The notes under the pieces were generated by a model, which worked only from the letters and a program-made list of their open reading frames with translations, did not search any database and was not told the origin of the DNA. A DNA stretch of 64,000 bases, taken from positions 1-64,000 of the forward strand of contig CM063248.1 of the NCBI GenBank assembly GCA_032158295.1, written 5' to 3'. Shown here one piece after another: positions 43,898 to 57,200 of this stretch. Each line of letters opens with the position of its first letter. The stretch's first letter is position 1. This DNA is from Pycnopodia helianthoides (lineage: Eukaryota > Echinodermata > Asteroidea > Forcipulatida > Asteriidae). The translations under genes and the position numbers were made by a program.

Positions 43898-45287
43898 GAA
43901 CAGTAATTGTCCAGCCCGAGGCTGTCCGAGATCATGAGTTCCCCAACCCGAACATTAGCAAAATTAGTGTCAGTCTCCAATTTGACCCCAACCAACCATA
44001 TTTATTAAGAATCCAGGGAGGAGATCGCTGGAGTCTCAAGATGGCGCTTCTGATCATTAAGAGCCTGAAGCGAACCGTAGCGAAAGCAGAGAAAGCGATT
44101 ACCCTGAAACTAGCTGCCAAACCAGACAGTGAGAGTGATAGTACAACATCTGATACAAATGAAACTGACAAAGAAGAAGCTGAAATGCCAGCAGAAGAAG
44201 ATCTGGGAGCGGGAGAAGCTGAGAAGAAGGAAGATGAAATCAAAGTTGGAAAAGTTGCGGAGAAAGCAAATGTAGATGGAGGAGAAGTGGAGTTGGAGGG
44301 AGATCAGGGAGAATGCAGTGATCAAGATATTAAGTGTGAGAAAGCCCTCATGGATAACGATGAAGAAATTGTTTCAAATCAATCAGAGGAAGATTCTGTT
44401 GACGTTAATCGCCATATCACTCCAATAAATTCAAAGCAAACACCACAAGGATCCAAGAGATTGAAGACTACGCCAAAGTCATCCTCTGTGTCTGCAGGGA
44501 AATCCAAGGCAAAAGTTCGAGATTCAGATTCCTCTAATTTTGATTCTGATCTCGAAAGGCAGGTGAAGACATTGTTAAAGGGTCCTAGTGGGAAGAAAAA
44601 ATCAAACGACAACGATGAGGGGAATCAGCTCCTGAAGATTCTGATTCTCTCAAAGATTCCGACAATGCAGAAACTAAGAAACCAAAAGAAAAAGCACCAT
44701 CAAAAAAGACCAATTCCCCAAAGTCAAAGAAGGACAAGGACTCCGACTCTAGTTCAGATTCTGACGATGAGGATTCAGAGAAAGAAGGAGACCAATCAGG
44801 AGATGACATCCAACGTCTGGAGAACAACTTGGATAGTGAACCAGCTCTTCTCGAAGATGGGGAGCATATGGGAGGAGAGGATATTGACAGTGACTATGGG
44901 AATAAGCTGGCTGAGATACTGACGAAAGAAACAAAAGCAAAATCCAATAAAGGATATAGTGAGGACGATGAAGATGATAATGGTACTTCAGACGATTCTG
45001 AAAAGCCAAAAGGAAAACGCAACCCGAAGGCTGAATATAGCGTCAGTATTGATGAGTTTGATGCAGCATCAGATGAGGAGGGGGAAGACGAGGACGATAA
45101 CGAAAGCGACAGTGATGAAGAACAAAGCTCATCAGATGAGAAATCATCAAAGAAGAGGTCTTCTTCAGACAGCGAGGAATACTCAAATAATTTCCAAAAT
45201 GATCGTAGCTATAACCGGGGAAAGGGGAAGAAGAGACGGCGAACTGATTCCGACACAGATGATCAAAAATGGAAGGGATACAGGAGG
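43898..45287 (+). CDS. ATRX-like exon: acidic, Ser-rich linker (first copy)
   Basis: Starts in phase after a CAG acceptor with TVIVQPEAVRDHEFP, then a long acidic/Lys-Ser region with SSNFDSDLERQVKTL, the counterpart of the ATRX segment before its basic patch, and ends RGKGKKRRRTDSDTDDQ then GTAAGT. At 44619-44622 a G run is one base short: reading continues only in the next frame as EGESAPEDSDSLKDS, so a single missing G explains the break. Confidence 0.75.
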
Positions 45288-48200
45288 GTAAGTTTTAATT
45301 TGTTAATTTGTTTTCTTCTAAATCCTCTAAGTTCGTGGACCATTATGCATGTTACATATAGCATTGAAATTATTTTATTAATTAAACTCCCTGTAATGGT
45401 ATTAACAATCCACTTTCATTTTCCGACTTTCCCACTCTCAAAAAAGGACAAGGACTCCGACTCTAGTTCAGATTCTGACGATGAGGATTCAGAGAAAGAA
45501 GGAGACCAATCAGGAGATGACATCCAACGTCTGGAGAACAACTTGGATAGTGAACCAGCTCTTCTCGAAGATGGGGAGCATATGGGAGGAGAGGATATTG
45601 ACAGTGACTATGGGAATAAGCTGGCTGAGATACTGACGAAAGAAACAAAAGCAAAATCCAATAAAGGATATAGTGAGGACGATGAAGATGATAATGGTAC
45701 TTCAGACGATTCTGAAAAGCCAAAAGGAAAACGCAACCCGAAGGCTGAAGATAGCGTCAGTATTGATGAGTTTGATGCAGCATCAGATGAGGAGGGGAAA
45801 GACGAGGACGATAACGAAAGCGACAGTGATGAAGAACAAAGCTCATCAGATGAGAAATCATCAAAGAAGAGGTCTTCTTCAGACAGCGAGGAATACTCAA
45901 ATAATTTCCAAAATGATCGTAGCTATAACCGGGGAAAGGGGAAGAAGAGACGGCGAACTGATTCCGACACAGATGATCAAAAATGGAAGGGATACAGGAG
46001 GGTAAGTTTTAATTTGTTAATTTGTTTTCTTCTAAATCCTCTAAGTTCGTGGACCATTATGCATGTTACATATAGCATTGAAATTATTTTATTAATTAAA
46101 CTCCCTGTAATGGTATTAACAATCCACTTTCATTTTCCGACTTTCCCACTCTCAAAAAAGGACAAGGACTCCGACTCTAGTTCAGATTCTGACGATGAGG
46201 ATTCAGAGAAAGAAGGAGACCAATCAGGAGATGACATCCAACGTCTGGAGAACAACTCGGATAGTGAACCAGCTCTTCTCAAAGATGGGGAGCATATGGA
46301 GGAGAGGATATTGACAGTGACTATGGGAATAAGCTGGCTGAGATACTGACGAAAGAAACAAAAGCAAAATCCAATAAAGGATATAGTGAGGACGATGAAG
46401 ATGATAATGGTACTTCAGACGATTCTGAAAAGCCAAAAGGAAAACGCAACCCGAAGGCTGAAGATAGCGTCAGTATTGATGAGTTTGATGCAGCATCAGA
46501 TGAGGAGGGGGAAGACGAGAACGATAACGAAAGCGACACTGATGAAGAACAAAGCTCATCAGATGAGAAATCATCAAAGAAGAGGTCTTCTTCAGACAGC
46601 GAGGAATCCTCAAATAATTTCCAAAATGATCGTAGCTATAACCGGGGAAAGGGGAAGAAGAGACGGCGAACTGATTCCGACACAGATGATCAAAAATGGA
46701 AGGGATACAGGAATGTAAGTTTTAATTTTTTAACTTGTTTTCTTCTAAATCCTCTAAGTTCGTGGACCATTATGCATGTTACATATAGCATATAAATTTT
46801 AAACTCCCTGTAATGGTATTAACAATCCACATTCATTTTCCGACTTTTGATTTTTATAATTCCTGCTGTCTGCAAGAATGAAACTTTCCATCACAAAAAT
46901 ACAAGGGATATACATTTTTATCTATTAATTTAAAACCATCTTTACTGATGGTGGTAGCCCATCCAGCTCAGCTGATCATTTTGGAGCACTCATAAAATAT
47001 GTAAAATATCACATAACATATTGTTCTGGCTTTTTTTTAGGTGTTCGTGCACTGGCAGGAACACCTCTTGTTATTGCTCTGTTGTCAGGTGTTTGTGCAG
47101 TATGTGCACGAACACATCTGATTTTTTTTTTTTTAAATTAAGTGTTCGGCGATCAACCGAAAAACTTTTGTTTATTCTTCTGTTTTGGTTTTTTTTTAAG
47201 TGTTCGTCGAAACAGCCAAAAACCTATTGTCATTCTACTTATTTTTGTCTTCTTCTTCTTCCTTCACCCTGAACCTTCTCATCAAAATTTCGAAAAAAGT
47301 AAAATTGTACAGAGTGGAAGTTTGAAGAATGACGTCGTGATGACGTCGTCAGGTGTCGAATTATAAGGGTTTTTAAGTTGAAAAGTTACTAATTGCTTTT
47401 TGCTGTAGTTCAAGCAATTTTGAAGCTATGATGTTCATAATTGGGCGTCGGATAGATCAAGATGCAGATAACCTTTGAAAAATCAAAATCAAAATCGTAT
47501 GACCTTTACTTCCGTCGTACGGGAATTCAATGTTCGCTTTCAAGGTTTTTCTTCAAAAAATAATTTTTTCCTGGCTTATCTAAAGCATAACTCAAGATTG
47601 AAACTGAATTGAACATTGAAACTTATCAGACTTACGATCTATACACCATTGGACAAGTATATAACAAATTCACAAACGCTACACAGAATGTGACCCCATG
47701 ACTTCCGGATCAAACCGAAAGTTGATCTTGAATATTTGAAACGTACAAAACTCCTGAACCACATATTGGATGTTTACAATCTATACATTATTGTACAAGT
47801 ATTAATTAATTTCACAACGCTAAACAGAGTGTGACCCAATTTGACCTTGAATTCCGGTTTATATCGGAACATAAAATTTTATATTTTAAAACATTCTTAA
47901 CTCATGAACCGCACATTAGATTTGTATGATCTATACATCACCAGAAGGGTCTTTGAAAACTTCACAATCGCTACATAAAGTGTGACATCATTTGACCTTG
48001 ACTCTTGGTTCAAACCGAAAGTTTGACTTTAATATTTAAAAAATTCCTTTCTACTTAACCACACATTGGATTTTTACATAATAAAAACCATAGTATAAAC
48101 CATTGGAAACCTTTTCTTTTTTATATTGGAACAAATCTAACTCCTGGACCACACATTTGATTGATAAGGTATAAAAGGCGTCATCAGTGCGTTCAATTAC

Positions 48201-51200
48201 GAACACCTTGCTTTTGTAAAATTCAAAAACGTAATGTCTGGTTAATATTATTGCTATTATATATTTGTGGTAATGAAACCAAGGATGCCTCATAAGTGAA
48301 CTTTATCACTGTAGCTCACAAGCCTGAGGAAACATGTAAAAACAAGGTTGCTGGATATGTGAACCAGAAACACCGGGATTAACCCCTACTCTTCCACAAT
48401 AAGTGATCTGAGCTCTTTTCACGCGCACAACCAATCCTAGTACACGGGGACCTACTGCACTGCCTAATTTTCTATCCGAAGGACAAAGCAATTATGTTAA
48501 AGAGGATGGGCCATGGTGATTGAAGTTGACGTTATTTGTTAAGTTTTCTGCTTTCTTTAATTTGTTGCATCTTTTGTAACATTACATTAACAAAAGAAGT
48601 GATATTTGCAGGGAGTTTTTACTCCGTTCACTAGCCCGCCGCCTAAATTTATCAAAATCACGTAAATGAGGGCAGCAAACAAAACATGACGTCACTTTAC
48701 GTACTGAATCCCTGGATGGCCTGTACTGAGCAAGGCTTCAATGAGGACAACAAACAGCCGTTTGACAGAGGGGTACGTACTGCGACGTCACTATTCTTTT
48801 GAATTTTTGGAGACAGCTTTCTGGCACCGACTGTTGTTGTTCCGACTTTGCCTGAAGAGGCTTGGAAACTGCGTTGTAAACGAATAACCATTCATTCTAT
48901 AACTCTGTCACAGTGTTTTCTTGGTAGATATAGGTGTATTTAGGGATGTAAAACTTTTTTTTAAAGAGTGACTTCTAGCGTAGCCCAACCTCTTTAAAGT
49001 ATTGTGGCGGTCTCACTCTCGACGGCACACCCGGCTTGCCCTCGGTCGACTCAACGAGCGGCAGTTGAATACAAACTCGGAGGCAGGTCCGTTTTGGGGC
49101 AGTCTACCACCAGGCGCTCTAAGCTCCACCCTATCCTACACACCTAATACACTTCATTACACCCAGCGGGACCGATGACGGGGTTGACTCGATTAAATAT
49201 AATACAAACACAAGAGTTGTAACTTTCACTTCCTTTATTCCTACCAGAAGGAACCTTTAAGTAAGGATGACGCCTATATAGGTATAATTACTCCTAGTCA
49301 GGTGATTACACGTTTAATATAAAAGGGTTGATTGTTCATTGGTAAATAATTACTACTTGTGGAATTAACTGGCAAGAATAGACCCTCAGTAGGCTTGACC
49401 CTAATTGGCGGAGTATGAAGTAACACTTACGGGAACTCTACGGCGTTGGCAACATGTGAGGACAGGACGGGGCAGATACGTCAACACGCAGCAACAAACA
49501 GCGGCAACCCCACACGGGCAAGACCAAATAGCAAGACCCAGTCGCCGTCCCTGACTCGTGTTTATATACCTCGTGCGGCCCGGACAGTGGTCGTTCTAAA
49601 CGCCCGCGTCTTCAACAGTGGAAGACGTCCGGTAACCACTCAAGTAACTACTATGGGATATGATCTAAGAAAGAGGGCGTCCTAAATTTCGCTACAGTAT
49701 CTTGCTCAAGGACACAAGTGTCATGACTGGGATTCGAACCCACACGCTGCCGATCAGAAACACCAGAGCTTTAGTCCGGTGCTCTTAAATGCTCGGCAAA
49801 GACTCACCACATTCAACTTTGATTAAAAAATTACATTAAAAAATTATTTTTAAACTTTTAGAGAGAGAGAGAAAAACATGGACAAATTTAGAAAATCAAA
49901 ACACAAATAAAAAAATTATTTATTTATAACCGTTTGTCTTTAGGACTCTGATCCTAAAAAAGGTACCACAATCAAACATGGTCGCAAGAATATCCGGAAG
50001 ATCATCTCAAAGGGAAAGCTACAGGAGGAGACAGTGAGGGCAGCAAAGGAGGAGAAAGAACGGCGTAAACGCATCTCTGATAAACGCAAAATGGTAATCG
50101 ATTCTTATGTTGAAATATTATATGTAATTGAAAACTTCTCAAATTGCAAGTAACTTCTAAAAAACTCTTTTTGATTCGACAGAATGATACGCTTGATATG
50201 GAATATAAAGTAACACAAATATGTATGGTTTTGTTCCTAGTGGTTCAAGAATTAAGGATAATCCACTAGCTACTATGGCCACCCCCACACCCGACCCCCC
50301 CCCCCCCCCACACACACACACACACACACCCACCACCCAAAAAGGGGCATTTTGAAAAAGAATTTTCACGATTAATGTCACTTAATGTCACATAAAAACA
50401 GGTCAATACGACTAATTTTGTTATGGCCCTACATCATCATGTGGTAAGCACTGTATCTTAATCCCTGATGCAATTATTCCTACAATATTGATGAGTTTTA
50501 ACAAAGAGATTAGATCCATACAGCAGTTATTTACGCTGACCAAGCAAAATATTCTTCTAATAAACCTGTTGCCCTTTTGACAATTATCGCAGATGACCAA
50601 CATTTCTAATGAAACTGCAGAGAAGATGGGTACAGTAGACGAAGTTATCCTGGAGTACAACCTAGAGACGAAGGAGCCAATACTAGCAGTAAGAAGTCTC
50701 TTGCCAAGCAACTAAAACCACATCAGGTTCACTCTTTCTTCATCACTACTACTCCTTCATCACTACTACCCCTTCATCACTACTACCCCTTCATCACTAC
50801 TACCCCTTCATCACGACTGCCCCCCTTCATCACTACTAACCCCTTCATCACTACTACCCTTCATCACTACTACCCTTCATCACTACTACTACCCTTCACC
50901 ACGACTACCCCTTCATCACTACTACCACTTCATCATGACTACCCTTTACTACTACTACCCCTTCACCACTACTACCCCTTCATAACTACTACCCTTCATC
51001 ACTACTATCCCTTCGTCACCTACTACTCCCTTCATCACTACTACCCCTTCATCACTACTACCCCTTCATACTACTCACCCTTCATCACTACTACCCTTCA
51101 TCCACTACTATCCCCTTCATCACTACTACCCTCAACTACTACCCCTTCATCACTACTACCCCTTCATCACACTACCCCTTCATCACTACTACCCTTCATC

Positions 51201-54200
51201 ACTATACCCCTTCATCACTACTACCCCTTCATCACTACTACCCTTCACCACTACACCCCTCATCCACTACCCTTATCACTACTACCCTCATCACTACTAC
51301 CCTTCATACTACTACCCTTCTCACTATACCCCTTCATCACTACTACCCTTCATCACTACTACCCCTTCATCACTACTACCCCCCTTCATCACTACTACCC
51401 TTCATCACTACTACCCCCTTCATCACTACTACCCCTTCATCACTACTACCCCTTCACACACACTACCCCCTTCATCACTACTACCCCTTATCACTACTAC
51501 CCCTTCATCACTACTACCCTTCATCAACTACTACTCCCCTTCATCCTACTACCCTTCACACTACTACCCCTTCATCACTACTACCCCTTCATACTACTAC
51601 CCCCTTCATCACTACTATCCCTTCATCACTACTACCCTTCATCACTACTCCCCTCATCACTACTACCCCCTTCATCACTACATACCACCTTCTATCACTA
51701 CTACCCCTTCATCACTACCCCCTTCATCACTACTACCCCCCCGTCATACACTACCTCACAACCCCCTTCATCACTACTACCCCTTTTCACACACTACCCC
51801 TTCATCACTACAACCCCTTCATCACTACTACCCCTACATCACTACTACCCCTTCATCACTACTACCCCTTCATCACTCTACCCCTTCATAACTAATACCC
51901 CCTCATCACTACTTCCCCTTCATCACTACTCCCCTTCATCACTATCTACCCCTTCATCACTACTACCCCCTTCATCACTACTACCTTTACATCACTACTA
52001 CCCTTCATCACTACTTCCCCTTCATCACTACTACCCCTTCATCACTACTACCCCTTTATCACAACTACCCCCTTCATCACTACAACCCCTTCATCACTAC
52101 TACCCCTACATCACTACTACCCCTTCATCACTACCACCCGTCATCACTACTACCCCCGTCATCACTACTACCCCTTCATCACTATTACCCCTTAAAGACT
52201 ATTACCCCCTTCATCACTACTACCCCTTCATCACGACTACTCCCTTCATCACTACCACCCCTTCATCACTTCTACCCCTATTACTACTACCCCTTTATCA
52301 CAACTACCCCCTTCATCACTACAACCCCTTCATCACTACTACCCCCACATCACTACAACCCCTTCATCACTACTACCCCTTCATCACTACTTCCCTCATC
52401 ACTACTACGCCTTCTCCACTATACCCCTTCATCACTAATACCCCTCATCACCTACTACCCTTCAATACTACTTCCCCTTCATCACTACTACCCCTTCATC
52501 ACTACTACCCCTTCATCACATCCCCTTCATCACTACTACCCTTTCATAACTACTACCCCTTCATCACTACTAACCCCTTCATCACACTACCCCTTCATAC
52601 TACTTCCCCTTCATCACTACTACCCTCATCACTACACCTTCATCACTACTACCCTTCATACACTACTACCCTTTCATAACTACTATCCCTTCATCCCTAC
52701 TATCCCTTCATCACTACTACCACCTTCATCACTACTACTCCTACATCACTACTACCCCTACATCACTACAACCCCTTCATCACTACAACCCCTTCATCAC
52801 TACTTCCGCTTCATCACTACTACGCCTTCTCCACTACTACCCCTTCATCACTACTACCCCTTCATCACTACTACCCCTTCAATACTACTTCCCCTTCATC
52901 ACTACTACCCCTTCATCACAACTACCCCTTCATCACTACTACCCCTTCATCACTACTACCCTTTCATAACTACTACCCCTTCATCACTACTATCCCTTCA
53001 TCACTACTACCCCTTCATCACTACCACCCCTTCATCACTACTACCCCCTTCATCACTACTACCCCTTTATCACTACCACCCCTTCATCACGACTACCCCC
53101 TTCAACACTACTACCCCCCTACTACCCCTTCATCACTACTACTACCCCTTCATCACTACTACCCCTTCACACTACTACCCCTTCACACACTACCCCTTCA
53201 TCACTACTACCCTCACAACTACCCCTTATCACACTACCCTCACCACTACTACCCCTCATAACTACTACCCCTTCATCACTACTACCTTCGTCCCTACATC
53301 CCTTCATCACTACTACCCCCATCACTCTACCCTTTCATAACTCTACCCTTCATCACTACTATCCCTTCATCTTACCAACTACTACCCCTTCATCACTACA
53401 CCCTTCATCACTACTACCTTATCTACTACTTCATCACACCACCCCATCACTATACCCCCTCATCACTACTACCCCCCTATCACTACTACCCCTTTCACAA
53501 CTACCCCTTCATCACTACAACCCTTCATCACTACTACCCCTACATCACTACTACCCTCATCACACTCCCCTATCTCCACCCCTTCATAACTATCCCCCTT
53601 CCACTACTCCCCTTCATCACTACTCCCCCTTCATCACTTCCTTCATCACTACTACCCTTCTCCTATACCTTACACTATACCCTCATCATACCTTCCCCTT
53701 CATCACTACTACCCCTTCATCACTACTTACCATTTATACAACTACCCCCTTCATCACTACAACCCCTTCATACTACCCCCTACATCACTACTACCCCTTC
53801 ATCACTACACCTTTTCATCACTACTATCCCTTCACACTACTTTCCCCTTCATCACTACTGGCCCTTCATCACTACTACCCCTTCATCACTACAACCCCTT
53901 CAACACTACTTCCGTTTCATCACTACAACCCCTTCAACACTACTTCCCTTTCATCACTACTACCCCTTCATCACTACTACCCCTTCATCACTACTACCCC
54001 TTCATCACTACTACCCCTTCATCACTACTACCCCCTTCATCACTACTACCCCTTCATCACTACTACCCCTTCATCACTACTACCCATTGGACATTGTCCT
54101 TCTTGGCTACCCCTCTGCTCCCCCATTTCCTGGAACACAACATTCGTTTCCACTAATCAAATTCATTAAATTTAAAAACATCCCCTTTTCTGCTTTTTCC

Positions 54201-57200
54201 AAACTTTTTAACAGGATTTTAAAATAAACGTGCAACTTGTCATCAGTGTTTCCTAGTAATAAGTGACTTAAAAGGATAAAGTTAATAATGAAAGCGCATG
54301 TTTTTTTCAATCATCAAAACAACAGAATATACTCTCTTTGTTGTAGTGTGAAACCACTACAGGAAAAAGGATTGCATTTTTTGTTAAAGTTTGACTTCCT
54401 TTTGTCTCTGTAACGATGTACTGCTTATTGACCCATTGCACTGTCTTTCTTTGGCTCTGATTTTCACCCGGGCCAAATTACGTGGTCCTGCTTACCATGG
54501 AATTCTGTGGTTATCACTAGAATCACATGCATCACTACTACCCTTCATCACTACTACCCCTTTATCATTACTACCCCTTCATCACTACTACCCCTTCATC
54601 ACTACTACCCCCTTCATCACTACTACCCCCTTCATCACTACTATCTCTTCATCACTACTACCCCTTCATCACTACTACCCCTTCATCACTACTACCCCTT
54701 CATCACTACTACCCCTTCATCAATACTACCTCTTCATCACTACTACCCCTTCATCATTACTACCCCTTTAACACTACTACCCCTTCATTACTACAACCTC
54801 TTCATCACTACTACCCCTTTATCACTACTACCCCTTCATCACTACTACCATTTTAACAATACTACCCCTTCAATACTACTACCCCTTCATCACTACTATC
54901 CTTTCATCACTACTTCCCCTTTATCACTACAACCCCTTCATCACTACTACTCCTTCATCACTACTACCCCTTCATCACTACTACCCCCTTCATCACTACT
55001 ACCCCTTCATCACTACTACCCCTTCATCACTACTACCCATTGGACATTGTCCTTCTTGGCTACCCCTCTGCTCCCCCATTTCCTGGAACACAACATTCGT
55101 TTCCACTAATCAAATTCATTAAATTTAAAAACATCCCCTTTACTGCTTTTTCCAAACTTTTTTAACAGGATTTTAAAATAAACGTGCAACTTGTCATCAG
55201 TGTTTTCTAGTAATAAGTGACTTAAAAGGATAAAGTTAATAATGAAAGCGCATGTTTTTTTCAATCATCAGAACAACAGAAGATACTCTCTTTGGTGTAG
55301 TGTGAAACCACTACAAGAAAAAGGATTGCATTTTTTTTTAAGTTTGACTTCCTTTTGCCTCTGTAACGATGTTCTGCTTATTGACCCATTGCACTGTCTT
55401 TCTTTGGCTCTGACTTTCACCCGGGCCAAATTACGTGGTCCTGCTTACCATGGAATTCTGTGGTTATCACTAAAATCACATGCTTTAAAGTGTCCGTAAG
55501 CGCAGAATTCTGTGTAAGCATGAAATTGGACCCTGGTTTAAACTCCCTTCAAATTTGTTTAGCTTCAGACCCTCCTTCCTTTTCCGATGCAGTTATTGAA
55601 TCGTCAAGTGACCTTCTTTATATTCTTTGATCTCCAGCTTGAAGGGGTACAGTTTATGTGGGACTGTACCTATGAGTCATTGAAGAAGGTGGAAGAGAAA
55701 GGCTCAGGTTGTATCCTTGCCCATTGCATGGGTCTCGGTCCATTATTCATTATTCTCTCATCACCTACTAAGGCATGAGGGTGAAATGGTTGTTTTTGAA
55801 CAAACTTGATATAAACCATAATACTTCAGACTGGTTTAATAAACAGTTATCTTGTAATAATATGCCTAAAAATAAGTAAACTTTATCCATAATAGTTTTA
55901 AACAGACTTACAGCACAAGGACGTTTTCAAGCATACCATAAATTTTCAACATTTAACACGTCTTCATCAGAAGAGATCCTATTTTTTTTACATTAATTCA
56001 AGGATTTGAAATTTTTGTCTTAAAAATTCGAATATGAGACTTTTAATGTCTGCCTGTCGACAAAACTTCGTAGCAAACTTCGTATTTCAAACAAAAATAC
56101 ATTGGAGGTTCAATGACTAGATGTTCAAAAAATACGATGTTTTTTAAAAGTTTTTTTTAAGTGGCCTAGTTCATGAACTTTGAAGTTGAAACATCTCTCC
56201 CTCTCTAGGTGATCACGTATTTACACACAATAATGAACGACCCAAAGATTAGCGTCAAGAGTTGCCTGGTGGTGGCCCCATTTAACACTGTGCTCAACTG
56301 GGTTGCTGAGTTTGAGAAGTGGCTTGGGGGAGATAGTAAAATTAAGGTATACATTGTTTTCTTTGCAAAGCCATATTTTCTATTTATTTTATTGAGCCAT
56401 AAATGTCATTGTTTCAGTGAGCCAATTTTGCATTTTTTTTTAAGAATCAATAATTTATAAAAGCATTCAATAATCAGAAACTTGTTTAAAAGTGGAGAAG
56501 TGATGTCGTGTTCTTTTTATTTTATTGAAAAACCTTGGACTTTTGTGCTTTATTTTACTTTTTTTAATGTAAACTCAGGGATCTGAAATTTTCAAACTTA
56601 AATCTGAAATCAGACTTGTTTATGTGTGCCTGGTGAAAAAATTAAATCATTTGTTTTTCTTCAGATTATAATAAATAAAGCTCTTTTATCTGATTCTCAA
56701 GCACTACGCGTATCAGCAGGTGGGAAAATATCATTTTGTCAATACCCTCTTGTTTATTCATTCTGGTTTGTGAAGCAAAGGACTCTCAGAAAAGCAAACT
56801 TATTAGCCAGGAATCCCATGGGGGAGAATTCCAGGGGAAAACCCACGCAATCAGGTAGGGATTGAAAACTCAACCCACATAGTGCCCTCAGCGGGATTCG
56901 AACCGGGGTCCTAGAGGTAGAAGGCGAGAAAATAAACCACTGCGCCAGCTTGATCTTAGGATCTGGATCTGAGTTTCAGACTTTGGTCAGCAATTAACCC
57001 TCGCCCCTGTAAACTGCTAATTCATGTTGATGTTCCACTCAGGTATATGAAATCACAAATAACAAGCCAAACCGGCAGCAAGTGGACACACTAAAACTCT
57101 GGCATGACAACGGCGGTGTGATGGTCATGGGTTATGAATTGTACAGACAGCGTGCTCTTCATTTGTCTGTCAAGAATAAGGAGCGCGCCATTTTTACCAA

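Noticed and set aside
49731..49745. tRNA gene (GGTTCGAATCC B box)
   Set aside because: No acceptor stem or anticodon arm folds; the context is a SINE.
50745..55037. CRISPR-like array
   Set aside because: Short direct repeats without unique spacers in animal DNA; a plain minisatellite.
54391..55109. Tyr/Pro/Leu-rich ORFs of up to 200 codons
   Set aside because: They read the 15-bp minisatellite, which has no stop in any forward frame.
56889..56945. tRNA gene on the minus strand
   Set aside because: A and B boxes present, but the cloverleaf is not maintained and a SINE tail follows.
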